Shown piece by piece: positions 17,534 through 26,920 of a DNA stretch of 64,000 nucleotides (positions are counted from its first letter, which is position 1; each line of letters opens with the position of its first letter). A program made the position numbers and the translations under genes. The DNA comes from Lachnospiraceae bacterium (GTDB lineage Bacteria; Bacillota; Clostridia; Lachnospirales; Lachnospiraceae). The notes beneath the pieces were generated by a model that was given only the letters and a program-made list of their open reading frames with translations, searched no databases and was not told the origin of the DNA. The stretch covers positions 1 to 64,000 of the forward strand of contig CAJTDD010000025.1 in NCBI GenBank assembly GCA_910574885.1, given 5' to 3'.

Positions 17534-18187
17534 TCATTCTTTTGCTGCCAAGCCCTTAAGGAGCAGATTGCCCGCAATCTCTACCTGCAATGCCAGGCCG
17601 ACCCGCTCGTCAGATGAAAGGATGTGCCCATTTAAGGACAGCTTCTGCATCAGACTTATCAGCGTATGTGTCACGGAAAAATATATTTCATCTGCTGTAT
17701 ATGAAAAGGCCAGGCTTCCGTCCCTGAGACCCTTTTCCAGGGCATTTGTCATATAAGGCTTCAGATTCAGAATGTATTCTTCATATTCGCCCAGCCGTTC
17801 TTTTGAAATGTGATATCTTTGGACAAAGATATCAAACTCCTGGAGAAATTTCAGAAATAGAAGTTCCTCCTGGAAAATCTCTGAAAAGATATGGAAAATA
17901 CATTCCATCTGTTGGAGTCCGCTTAGTTTCTGATATGCGATTTGGGACAGGGACTCCAGATATTTCCCTGCAACCTTCTGCCAGTATGCAATCCCTGCCG
18001 AGATCGCAAGCTGGGCTTTGGTTTCAAAATAACGGTAGATTGTAGCTGGTCCGACACCGGCGGCTTTCGCAATCTCCTCCACCGATGTGTCTTCAATCCC
18101 TTTTTCACAGAACAGCTTTAGAGCAGTGTGAAGTATCTGCTGCGTGCGCCGCTCCATCTGCTGTTTCCGAATCATAGATTCTCCCAT
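17534..18187 (-). CDS. TetR/AcrR family repressor
   Basis: A 217-residue regulator. The N-terminal helix-turn-helix reads LFCEKGIEDTSVEEIAKAAG and then VGPATIYRYFETKAQL, diagnostic of TetR. The variable helical C-terminal domain should bind an unknown ligand. AGGAGAG lies about 7 bases before ATG 18187. It leads the operon with the MFS and hydrolase genes. A 17-bp palindrome on its promoter indicates autorepression and joint control of all three genes. Confidence 0.9.
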   Translation of the reverse strand: MGESMIRKQQMERRTQQILHTALKLFCEKGIEDTSVEEIAKAAGVGPATIYRYFETKAQLAISAGIAYWQKVAGKYLESLSQIAYQKLSGLQQMECIFHIFSEIFQEELLFLKFLQEFDIFVQRYHISKERLGEYEEYILNLKPYMTNALEKGLRDGSLAFSYTADEIYFSVTHTLISLMQKLSLNGHILSSDERVGLALQVEIAGNLLLKGLAAKE

Positions 18188-18217
18188 AAAGAATCTCTCC
18201 TGTCTGTCTGGATTTTA

Positions 18218-18254
18218 TGATAGTTATACTATCACTTTTTTTGATTAATGTCAA
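18218..18254 (-). promoter_or_regulatory. TetR operon promoter with palindromic operator
   Basis: On the minus strand TTGACA (18254-18249) and TAGTAT (18231-18226) are 17 bases apart. The perfect dyad TGATAGT-TAT-ACTATCA at 18218-18234 covers the -10 box, an arrangement typical of TetR autoregulation. Confidence 0.75.
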
Positions 18255-18333
18255 TGAAAGTTGCTTTTTCTATACCTGCATGATAACATTTATATCAAAT
18301 CAGCAGAAAACATCCTGAAAAGAGGAACGAGAG

Positions 18334-20611
18334 ATGAATGAACAGATATATGGTTATATCAGCAGTATCGTAACTGGTCTTGTTACAAATGGGATACAGG
18401 GGATATTTGACTATATTACAAAAGAAAACCTGCAGGACAGGATTACAAATGTGATTGAGACTGCACAGGAGATATATGAAAAGGAGTATCAATGCAGTAA
18501 TAGCAGCCTGTTTATATGGCAGAAAAACATTGAGTTTTATACGCAGTGGTTGATGGAAGGTTTCCTTCCAAGAAAGGATGTATTTCCCCCTGTCCAGTAT
18601 GGTGAAAAGGCGGACAGTATCGTTACGCCGGAAGAAGTGGATTTTATTTACCGCCATATGGATAGGCTGGTAAAGAATGATCCGGAACTACGAAGTCTCC
18701 ATGCCTCTATCGTGTGTGATGATATATACCGGATGTTGGAGGGAAAAGAAAAGTCAGAATGTAACCAGGATTACTATGGTTATGTCAAAAGCTACGGAAG
18801 TGTATTGTTTCTGCATAAGGCAGAAGACAAAAGGGCTATTACTTTGAAGGATACATATGTCAGGCCGGATTATGATATTGCACCCCGCAGTTCCATGAGA
18901 TTATGGGAAAGTCGGCCAGATATTGAGAAGCTTCTGGCTGAGTTTCCGGCGGATAGGAAAAACCGTGTTATGGTGATGGAAGGTGATGCTGGTGTAGGAA
19001 AAAGCAGCTTGATTTCACATCTTGCTTTCGGCAATGAGAAGGCCATGCAAGAATCCGAAAACGGCATATTTGACGGATGCGCAATGTTTTGTGTCCGTTT
19101 GAGGAATCTGACTATGAGCAAAAAGTTTATAGAAGCACCGGTTAAGGAGCTTTTGGGAGAGCTGGGATTTGAGACGTATGAAGCGTTTGCAGAAAAGGCA
19201 GGGAAATCGGTCTTATTTCTGGATGGATTTGATGAATTATGTATGATTGACGGAATGACGGACTTTGCGGAGCAGATTTTGAGCGAAATCATCAGAGGAT
19301 TCTCGGAAAGCCATATTATCATAACAACGAGGCCCAAATTTATAGATGTATTAAAACTGAAAGAGGAGGGAATCGGCACCGGCATCGCCTATGTATTGTT
19401 AAAGCATTTCAATGCGGGAAAGCGGGAGGAATGGATTGAAAAATACCGGAAGGTGTGTGACCGGGAAGAATTTCCGCGGCTTGATCGGATCCTTGGGATT
19501 GAGGACGATTCTTCGGATGGAATCTGTGATACCCCGTTGGCTCTATATATGCTTGCGGCAGGGAAGATTACGGATGAGGCATGGGATAATCCATGGGTCT
19601 TATACCATCAGATATTTTCTGTGGAGCTGAGCAACACGGAGTATAACAAGCTGTTTTCAAGGGATTCCTATACACATATGATTAGCAGGTATAAGGATGT
19701 TTTGTATCGGGTTGGCGCTGAGATTGCTTATAAAATGTATGCGACCGGGAATAAGAAGCTGTATGTAACACAGGATGATATCGGGGAAATCATACGCGGC
19801 CTGCAGCTGGAATCAAAACAGACAGGGCAGATTGTAAGACGGTGTTATGCGCTTTGTAATTATTGGAAAAATGATGGTAAAAGAGGCGTTGCTGAATTTT
19901 ATCACAATAATATAAGAGATTTCTTCCTGTGTGAAAAGATATTTTATGAGCTTGAAACCATTTATCAGTCTTTTGATGAAGAATGCATGAGGGATGAGCA
20001 GAAGCGTAGTACGGTCATTGAAGCATTTATCTGTGCTTTCAGCCGTCTGTTTGCTGATTCAGATGTCAGTGATAAGGTATCTGAGTTTATCTATTACAGA
20101 TCTTTGTATAAGATGTTATCTAACGAGGAAGAAGAATTTATCCGGCAGGAATTAAAGTACCAGTTTTTAGGTTATTTTTTTGAGAAGATGTTCTTCCATG
20201 GTGCGGTTCATGATTACCGGTATGATGGGAAACGCAGCCTGTTACAGTATTCCGGTTGCAGGATATGCCAATTTTAATTTGTTTGATATGAAAAAGGCAG
20301 ATTTACGGTATGGGATGTTTAATCATTCAAAGTTTTTGAGCTGTGATTTCTCGGATACGATTCTTGCAAGTACAGATTTCTCAAATGCGATGCTGGTAAA
20401 CTGTAATTTTGAGAATGCGGATTTTAGGTTTTCAAGTCTGGCAGGAGCAAACATTAAGGGTAGTAAGTTTGACAACTGTATTCTCTCTGGAACAACTCTT
20501 CCAGATGGATTTTGTTCTAATGTAAATGAGGAACAGATGGAACATTTAAAGAAATTGTTGCAGGCTGCGGATGAAGGATCGGCTTCGATGGACGGCGGAG
20601 TGAAAGAGTGA
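18334..20611 (+). pseudogene. NACHT NTPase with C-terminal pentapeptide repeats, frameshifted
   Basis: The first frame (647 residues) has a hydrophobic-helical N-terminus and then a NACHT domain. Walker A is GDAGVGKSSL (about residue 216), Walker B is VLFLDGFDEL with the DGFDE hallmark, and sensor 1 is IIITTRPK. It ends at 20277. An overlapping second frame continues without a gap from GYANFNLFDMKKADLRYGMF through pentapeptide repeats (CDFSDT, STDFSNA, CNFENADF, ANIKGSKF) to TGA 20611. One ancestral gene of about 760 codons is likely. Bacterial NACHT proteins include anti-phage sensors, so a defence role is possible. The frames meet between about 20235 and 20262. AGAGG precedes ATG 18334. Confidence 0.75.
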
Positions 20612-20649
20612 GTCAGATTTTAAAACGAGTTTAACAGGAGGTTGGAGAT

Positions 20650-20827
20650 TTGAGTGAGCAAGGATTTACAAAGAGGGACTGGATAGACGCCTTGCCCGAC
20701 CCGGAACTAATCCAATCCTTATTAAACCTTAAAGGAAAAGCTGCCATCTGATAATACGATAGAAGGAAGCACCAACTTTGGTAGATTTATTGAGAATTTT
20801 TCAACAGATGATGAATACGGGGAGTGA
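20650..20827 (+). pseudogene. Small unknown protein, one-base insertion
   Basis: AGGAGG at 20636-20641 is well placed for TTG 20650. The frame reads SEQGFTKRDWIDALPDPELI and stops at TGA 20751. If one A is removed from GGAAAAGC near 20738 the frame instead continues KLPSDNTIEGSTNFGRFIEN to TGA 20825-20827, giving a protein of about 58 residues. It lies just after the NACHT gene and could be a partner. No family was recognised. Between it and 21048 only a short possible remnant (MHARLQYMKNSEVELGTLSV, from 20884) was seen. Confidence 0.45.
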
Positions 20828-21047
20828 AGTCAGGCGAGATGGATTGTAAGTTCTGCTCTAAAGGCTTTTGAGGTAAAGTCAATATGCATGCAAGACTGCA
20901 ATATATGAAAAACTCAGAGGTGGAATTAGGTACTTTATCAGTGGATGAAATCACATCAAACATAAAATAATTACTCCAGTGTTTTTAGTAATAAGAAGAA
21001 GTTTCTCCCCGGTTGACTTTTTTGCGAAAAAGTGGAATACAGTTCGA

Positions 21048-21076
21048 TTGATAGGGAATCCCCTTTTTATTATAAT
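21048..21076 (+). promoter_or_regulatory. Promoter of the XRE-ABC operon
   Basis: TTGATA (21048-21053) and a perfect TATAAT (21071-21076) are 17 bases apart. The leader carries AAGGAG before ATG 21123. Confidence 0.75.
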
Positions 21077-21122
21077 GAAGAAAAGAGGTAATACAATAGA
21101 GGATAAGGAGAACAATAACAGT

Positions 21123-22244
21123 ATGGACAGACTAAATTTATCGGACAATATTATCCGGCTAAGGCGCGAGCGGAGGATTACCCAGGAGGAGCTTGCAGAC
21201 TTCCTCGGAGTAAGTAAGGCGGCAGTATCCAAGTGGGAAAATGCCCAAAGCACACCGGATCTTATGCTTCTGCTCGAACTTTCTGCCTATTTTGGCACAA
21301 CGATAGACGAGCTGATCGGGTACAAAGCCCAGCTCTCCAAAGAGCAGATCCGCTACTTCTATGCGGAGCTTGTAAAGGATTTTGCCAGGCTTCCTTTTCA
21401 TGAGGCCATTGAAAAGACCCGCACTCTGGCCCACAGGTACTATTCCTGCCATGCCTTTTTGATGCAGCTTACTGTATTGTACCTGAATCATTACATGCTG
21501 GCAGAGTCAGAAGAGGAACAAAAACAGCTTTTGGAGGAGGCGGCTTCATGGTGCGACCATATTCTGGAAAGCTGCAGCGATGTAAGCATATGCAGTGATG
21601 CTTTGGTTTTGAAGGCTGGCATCAGCTTATGGCTTGGGAAAGCGGCTGAAACGATAACTATGCTGGAGCCTTCTTCTGACCCCGCCCGTCTTGCAGGGCA
21701 GGACGGAGCCATACTGGTCCAGGCATATCAGATGGCGGGGGAACATGAGAAGGCAAGAGGTTATATCCAGGCAAGGGAATGGCTGGATATTCTGAACCTG
21801 GTCAGTGATGCCGCGATATCCCTGGCTTTATATCAAGATGACATAGAGCGGTGCAAAAAGACAGTATGCAGGATCAGAAATGTAATGGAAGCCTACCTGC
21901 TGGAGAAGCTCCATCCCAATCTTGCTGCACAGTTCCATTATCAGGCGGCAGTCATGTATGCAGCGGTCGGGGAGGAGGAAGAAGCGCTGAAGGCCCTCTT
22001 CCTTTTTGAGAAATGTGTTGACGGGCTCTTACGGGCAGAGAAGGTTGTACTCCACGGAGATGAATATTTTGACCGTTTAGACGCATGGATTGAAGCCCTT
22101 CCATTGGGAGAAATGGCTCCAAGAAGCAGGAAATTCGTTTTTCAGAATCTGCAGGAAGCATTCAGCCACCCGGCTTTTGAGGCTCTGAAAGAGAATGCTG
22201 ATTTCCAGAAAATACTGCAGCATTTTGCAAAAACTGACACATAG
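21123..22244 (+). CDS. XRE-family regulator with TPR-like C-terminal domain
   Basis: A 373-residue protein. The N-terminal HTH_3 domain reads LSDNIIRLRRERRITQEELA and FLGVSKAAVSKWENAQSTPD. The remaining 300 residues are helical repeats resembling TPRs (for example the EEALKALFLFEKCVDGLL helix), a layout seen in peptide-sensing or exporter-linked regulators. The long open frame starts at 20979, but the promoter at 21048-21076 makes starts before about 21085 impossible. MDRLNL at 21123 is the natural start. The ABC transporter genes begin 58 bases downstream and are the likely targets. Confidence 0.8.
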   Translation: MDRLNLSDNIIRLRRERRITQEELADFLGVSKAAVSKWENAQSTPDLMLLLELSAYFGTTIDELIGYKAQLSKEQIRYFYAELVKDFARLPFHEAIEKTRTLAHRYYSCHAFLMQLTVLYLNHYMLAESEEEQKQLLEEAASWCDHILESCSDVSICSDALVLKAGISLWLGKAAETITMLEPSSDPARLAGQDGAILVQAYQMAGEHEKARGYIQAREWLDILNLVSDAAISLALYQDDIERCKKTVCRIRNVMEAYLLEKLHPNLAAQFHYQAAVMYAAVGEEEEALKALFLFEKCVDGLLRAEKVVLHGDEYFDRLDAWIEALPLGEMAPRSRKFVFQNLQEAFSHPAFEALKENADFQKILQHFAKTDT

Positions 22245-22302
22245 AAGATTGGCAGATGCGAAGCAGCTACAGAGACTGCTCTCATAAAACAGGAGGAAAA
22301 CA

Positions 22303-23028
22303 ATGCTTATTATCAATCATTTGACGAAACACTATAAGGGCGGCAGCAAGGGCGTCACGGATCTGAGCCTTCATGTGATGCCGGGTGATATCTGCGCATT
22401 CATCGGGCATAATGGAGCCGGGAAGACAACAACGCTGAAATGCATTGCCGGGATCCATGGATATGATGCGGGAGAGATTCGGATCGGAGGAATCAGCCTT
22501 CATGATGATCCGCTTGTGTGCAAACAGATGACGGCATATATTCCGGATAATCCGGATCTGTATGAGTATCTGACAGGCATCCAGTATCTGAACTTTATTG
22601 CCGATATTTTCAAGGTTCCGGCAGAAGAGAGGAAGGAACGGATCAAAAGGTACGGGGATGAATTTGAAATAACGGAATCCTTTGGGGATCTGATTTCTTC
22701 TTATTCCCATGGTATGAAACAGAAGCTTGCTATTATATCTGCGCTGCTGCATGAACCAAGGCTGTTGGTTTTGGACGAGCCTTTTGTGGGGCTTGACCCG
22801 AAAGCTTCCGTTATTTTGAAAGAGAGGATGAGGAAACTTTGCGCCGGCGGGGGCGCCATATTCTTTTCCACCCACGTGCTGGAGGTGGCTGAGAAGCTTT
22901 GTAACAAGGTAGCGATGATCAAGGAGGGACGCCTGATTGCCGAAGGCACCATGGAGGAGGTTGTAAAGCAGGGCAATACGCTGGAGTCCATTTTTATGGA
23001 GGTGGTAAATAATGCTGGCGCAGATTAG
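22303..23028 (+). CDS. ABC transporter ATP-binding protein
   Basis: A 241-residue ATPase. Walker A is GHNGAGKTTT (about residues 36-45), the signature is SYSHGMKQKL in place of LSGGQ, Walker B is LLVLDEP and the H-loop is FFSTHVLEVAE. It would power the membrane protein encoded next, with which it overlaps by 17 bases. AGGAGGAAAACA precedes the ATG. The drifted signature and small size fit ABC-2 type exporters of peptides or lantibiotics; the cargo is unknown. It is controlled with the XRE/TPR regulator immediately upstream. Confidence 0.9.
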   Translation: MLIINHLTKHYKGGSKGVTDLSLHVMPGDICAFIGHNGAGKTTTLKCIAGIHGYDAGEIRIGGISLHDDPLVCKQMTAYIPDNPDLYEYLTGIQYLNFIADIFKVPAEERKERIKRYGDEFEITESFGDLISSYSHGMKQKLAIISALLHEPRLLVLDEPFVGLDPKASVILKERMRKLCAGGGAIFFSTHVLEVAEKLCNKVAMIKEGRLIAEGTMEEVVKQGNTLESIFMEVVNNAGAD

Positions 23029-24598
23029 GATTATGGCCAGGCTGGAGCTATGTAATCTCCTTGGCATAAATATTTTACGGTTCACGAAAGATAAGCGTAA
23101 AAAGAAGAGGGCCGTAATGCTTTCTGTCCTCTGGATACTCCTGATTATTATGCTGCTATTTTATGTGGGCGGCCTTTCCTGGGGACTGGTGGAGATTGGA
23201 GCAGGAGAAGATGTTCCGGCTTATGTCATCGCCATATCCAGCATGCTCATTTTTGTATTTGGAATCTTAAAGGCGGGAAGCATCATTTTCCGGAGACAGG
23301 GATATGATATGGTAGTATCCCTGCCTGTAAGGAAAGGCGCAGTAGTGCTTGGACGGTTTTTGCGCATGTATACGGAAAATCTGCTGATGGCTGCCCTGGT
23401 ACTGCTTCCGGGGATTGCAGTGTATGCATGGCAGATGAGGCCGGATGTGTCATTCTATCTGTGTGCGTTTCTTGGGATATGGTCAGTGCCGTTACTGCCA
23501 ATGACAGGGGCGATCCTTATTGGGGCTCTGGTTACGGGAATTTCTTCCAGGATGCGGCATAAAAGCCTGGTGGCGTCAACGCTTACGATAGTATTTGTTT
23601 TTGCCATTATGTATGGTTCTTCGCGTCTTACGTCAGTGGAAGGGATGGAAAGTCTGGAGATTATGGAGGAACTGTCCGGAATGATTTCGGCTATGCTTGA
23701 GAGATTCTATCCTCCGGCTGTGCTGCTTGGGACGGCGATTGTAAATGGGGAAATCAGCCGGTGCCTGATGTATACAGGTTTATTTCTGTCTGTATTTGCC
23801 GCGGCGGCGGCGGCCGTATCCGCCTGTTTTCAGTCCATCTGCCGGAATCTGTATACAACGGCGGCAAGGCATGATTATCAGATGGGAGATTTGAAAGCAG
23901 ACTCGGCGTTGGTTTCCCTGTGCAGGAAGGAATTCCGACGGTATTTCTCATCGAGTATTTATGTATCCAATACGATCATCGGACCGCTTATGGGCTGTGT
24001 CATATCGGGGGCGCTTCTTTTTACAGGCCCGGCGAGGGTGAAAGAGCTCCTGCCGGTTCCGGTTGATCTGGCAGTAATCGCACCGTTTCTGCTGGCAGGC
24101 ACTTTTTGTATGATGACAACTGCAGCCACATCTGTTTCCATGGAAGGGAAGGAGTGGTGGCTTGCCAAAAGCCTGCCGCTGCCGGCACGGACAGTCCTGG
24201 ACGCAAAGCTTTTGATGAATCTGATCCTGATTCTGCCTTTTTACCTTGTGTCGGAGGTTTTCCTGCTCCTTGCATTAAAGCCGGGATTACAGGATAGCTT
24301 CTGGATGATGGTGATTCCGGCGGTGATCCTGCTGTTTGCCTGTGTATACGGGATTACCGTTAATCTGCATTTCCCGGTTCTGGATTGGGAGAATGAGGTA
24401 AGCGTGGTCAAACAGAGCGCTTCAGCCGTACTTGGCGGCATGGGCGGGGCTGTCCTTGCAATCCTTGGCGGCGCGGGCGCCTGTCTGGTTCCGGAAGGAT
24501 ATTCCGGGGGATATCGGGCTGTTCTGTGTGTGCTGCTTCTGGGGATAACATGTCTGATGTATCGAAAGAATAACCGCATAGATTTGCGGGAACTTTGA
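23012..24598 (+). CDS. ABC-2 type exporter permease
   Basis: A 528-residue integral membrane protein with about twelve hydrophobic segments and a basic cytoplasmic loop (FTKDKRKKKRAVM) near the N-terminus. It has no ATPase motif and pairs with the ATPase that overlaps its start. Segments such as AAAAAVSACFQSICRNLYTT between helices fit the large two-half ABC-2 permeases of Firmicutes. The substrate is unknown. No terminator was seen after it; the AraC remnant follows after 131 bases. Confidence 0.8.
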   Translation: MLAQIRIMARLELCNLLGINILRFTKDKRKKKRAVMLSVLWILLIIMLLFYVGGLSWGLVEIGAGEDVPAYVIAISSMLIFVFGILKAGSIIFRRQGYDMVVSLPVRKGAVVLGRFLRMYTENLLMAALVLLPGIAVYAWQMRPDVSFYLCAFLGIWSVPLLPMTGAILIGALVTGISSRMRHKSLVASTLTIVFVFAIMYGSSRLTSVEGMESLEIMEELSGMISAMLERFYPPAVLLGTAIVNGEISRCLMYTGLFLSVFAAAAAAVSACFQSICRNLYTTAARHDYQMGDLKADSALVSLCRKEFRRYFSSSIYVSNTIIGPLMGCVISGALLFTGPARVKELLPVPVDLAVIAPFLLAGTFCMMTTAATSVSMEGKEWWLAKSLPLPARTVLDAKLLMNLILILPFYLVSEVFLLLALKPGLQDSFWMMVIPAVILLFACVYGITVNLHFPVLDWENEVSVVKQSASAVLGGMGGAVLAILGGAGACLVPEGYSGGYRAVLCVLLLGITCLMYRKNNRIDLREL

Positions 24599-24729
24599 GC
24601 AGAACAGGACTGATATCTGACATCATGCAATATTGTATATGGGAGCTGTGATGAAAAAGGGCATAGGGTGAAAAGCCTGATAAAAAACAGTGTGGTATGA
24701 TTTGAGCATCAAATAAAGGAGGTGCCGCA

Positions 24730-25046
24730 ATGCACGCATGGGAAACTATAGACCAGTCATTGAATTATATCGAGGAACATTTATCAGGAGAAATCTCTAC
24801 AGAGGAGCTTGCCGATATGGTTGGCTTGTCCCAATTTTATTATCAGCGTCTGTTTAAACGTCTGGTCAGAAAACCGGTCCAGGAGTATGCGAAACCCAGG
24901 CAAACAAATATCTATTCAGCACATGGCTGCCTCGGCACAACCTCACTACAGAACCATTTTCGGTAGAAAAGTATTTCCGGGATGCAGAAGATATGGCGTA
25001 TATGGAAATCTGGGTGAAACCGTTGCTGCCTGAAAAGGAAAAATAA
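24730..25046 (+). pseudogene. AraC-family regulator with large internal deletion
   Basis: AAAGGAGGTGCCGCA before ATG 24730 starts a normal AraC HTH domain: IDQSLNYIEEHLSGEISTEE and GLSQFYYQRLFKRLV. After PVQEYAK the sequence jumps to WLPRHNLTTEPFSVEKYFRD and MEIWVKPLLPEKEK, the C-terminal end of a GyrI-like effector domain, in another frame, ending at TAA 25044-25046. About 180 residues are missing (second HTH helix pair and most of the effector domain). The original protein would have been a Rob/SoxS-like multidrug or stress regulator. Confidence 0.75.
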
Positions 25047-25069
25047 ATTTGGGAAGATGAGGTATAAGC

Positions 25070-25106
25070 AAAGCCGGCAGGCAGGGAGTTCCCTACTGCC
25101 GGCTTT
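25070..25106 (+). terminator. Strong intrinsic terminator
   Basis: An 11-bp perfect stem AAAGCCGGCAG / CTGCCGGCTTT with an inner GGGA/TCCC pairing is followed by GTTTCGATTTT. It lies between convergent genes and can serve both. Confidence 0.85.
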
Positions 25107-25115
25107 GTTTCGATT

Positions 25116-25484
25116 TTATTCATTATTTTTTATTCTGGCCTCAAACATTTTCACATCACGCATGGAATATTTCGCCGCTTTCAGTATTTCTACCAAAACG
25201 CGTATCTCATATTCATTACAATCTCTAAAGATTTCATTTGCTTCTTTGCTAAATACATATTTAGTTTTCAATACCGTATCACATATCAACTCATCGACCG
25301 ACACTTTTAGAAGATTTGCTATAGCAATAAGCGTTGTCAGGCTGACGCTGGAATTACCGGTTTCAATATTGCTGACATGCTGAGGTGTAACTCCTATCTT
25401 TTCTGCCATAATTTCCTGAGTCAGATCGGTTTTAAGTCTTGCTATTTTGATTCTCTTACCTATGGCTTTAAAATTAAGCTCCAT
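25116..25484 (-). CDS. Small XRE-family transcriptional regulator
   Basis: A 122-residue protein with an HTH_3 domain: FKAIGKRIKIARLKTDLTQE, MAEKIGVTPQHVSNIETGNS and TLIAIANLLKVSVDEL. The C-terminal 45 residues form a probable dimerising helix (YEIRVLVEILKAAKYSMRDV). AAGGAG lies 11 bases before ATG 25484; an in-frame ATG at 25523 has no ribosome site. It is a single gene facing a 570-base gap, so its targets are unknown. Its size and layout resemble clostridial regulators of the SinR or prophage repressor type. Confidence 0.85.
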   Translation of the reverse strand: MELNFKAIGKRIKIARLKTDLTQEIMAEKIGVTPQHVSNIETGNSSVSLTTLIAIANLLKVSVDELICDTVLKTKYVFSKEANEIFRDCNEYEIRVLVEILKAAKYSMRDVKMFEARIKNNE

Positions 25485-26056
25485 GGATGGGGGTACTCCT
25501 TTGATATAAGTATTTCTGTACATTGTAACCTTTGTAAAACTATATTATAATAAAATTATAAAGTTAATCATTCTATGAGTTATAGTTCTATCACAGAATA
25601 CATTTTATTCATGAAATTTAATTTGCAGATGACAGGCAAATAAGCAGTAATAATTTTACAAGGGCTATTTAAGCAGTAAAACAATAAAATCTATCCATGA
25701 GGTTCCGAAAATAAGAGATATTTTATATTTTTTATTGAAAGTATTCATATAAAGGTATACCATATAAAAAAACAGATATATGTTTGCAGTTGGCGGAATG
25801 ATAGGAAATCGTGATGTAAAAATATAGATATGTTTAATTAAGCTAAATAGCGGGGATTGCCGTATTTACCTGTGTCTGAGGTGTTTTTTGCAACTTGCCG
25901 AAAGAAATATCCGGAAAGAAATAGATGGAAAGAAAATTTTGCTTTTTATATGGTAAATAATGGTAATTAGCAGGAACTGCTGGAATCGTATATTGGTATC
26001 TGATATAATTTCAACCAATTTGTGGCGCAGATATGAAAGGTACAGGAGACATTAAT
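25485..26056. other. Long A+T-rich intergenic region
   Basis: No gene is seen. The left end should hold the promoter of the XRE gene on the minus strand (a TATAAT near 25545-25550 is the best candidate). A GGTATACC palindrome lies at 25754-25761 in A+T-rich sequence and could be an operator. The right end carries AGGAG for the next frame. Confidence 0.4.
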
Positions 26057-26769
26057 ATGGATTTGACGGGAAGATTTACTGGTAAATTAGGTGGAGAAAC
26101 GGATTTTAACAGCGTAAGAAATGCGATTGAATCTGTTGATGCTTTTTTTCAAGCGTACTGAGGAAGGAGGCAGAGGAAGAGGAATGTCTTCAGTTCTTTT
26201 TTAAAGATGAAAAGGCAGCACAACCCAATGAGCATTACTTTGATATTATGGACTTTTGGAAAACAATAGAGCCTTATGTATGGAACTGGGCTGGAGAAGA
26301 TTTAAAGGATTTTTGGATTATCCGCGTTATGAAAGAGGTTGAGACTGTTCGGGAAGTAGCGAACTATAATAAGATTTTGGATCAGGAGACGAAGGAACAC
26401 TTATATATTCTCAGGAGGATGTCGGAGTCTATTGAGGATTTGCCCAAAAAGGGAACAGCTCTAAAGCTTTGCAGGGATGAGAATGCTGACAAAATAGAAG
26501 TGGTATATTCACTGAGATATTTTGATGAGCAGTGTTACCATCCATACCGGGAATTCATCATGCAGAATCTCTATATGCTGCTGAAAAATGGTGGCAGGCT
26601 CCTGGTTACTACGAGTCAGGATGAGTATTTTGTGTATGAAATGGGTGATTTTGAATGGAAAAGAGATAGGATGGACAATCAAGAGGCATATAAAATATGT
26701 ATGAGCAGAGAGGATTCAGCGATTAGAAAAGGACTGATTGCCGGTTTTGTCTACGATGAATTAAAATAG
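26057..26769 (+). pseudogene. Unknown protein, one-base frameshift in a T run
   Basis: AGGAG is 8 bases before ATG 26057, which starts MDLTGRFTGKLGGETDFNSV. The frame ends after a T7 run near 26143-26149. With T8 it would read DAFFSSVLRKEAEEEECLQF and join the long open frame to 26769, giving about 237 residues. The C-terminal half contains NLYMLLKNGGRLLVTTSQDE, reminiscent of the last strand of a Rossmann methyltransferase, but no SAM-binding motif is seen. No family was identified. Confidence 0.6.
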
Positions 26770-26781
26770 TAGGAGAAATAT

Positions 26782-26833
26782 AAAAATCAGGAGCTGTCCA
26801 GATGTCTCAAAACGGTCAGTTATCCTGATTTTT
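26782..26833 (+). terminator. Bidirectional hairpin terminator
   Basis: An 11-bp stem AAAAATCAGGA / TCCTGATTTTT closes a 30-base loop between the 26769 stop and the convergent minus-strand gene at 26921. The stem itself supplies the U-rich tail in both directions. Confidence 0.65.
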
Positions 26834-26920
26834 GTATTACATTTATGTTATAGTATGAAGTATACATATAACATCATTTGCTCTTCCCCGCTATTTTTTC
26901 TCACTGCCACCTTACATTAA

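Noticed and set aside
20180..20277. Programmed frameshifting in the NACHT gene
   Set aside because: No convincing slippery heptamer plus downstream structure was found at the frame junction, so decay or sequencing error is more likely.
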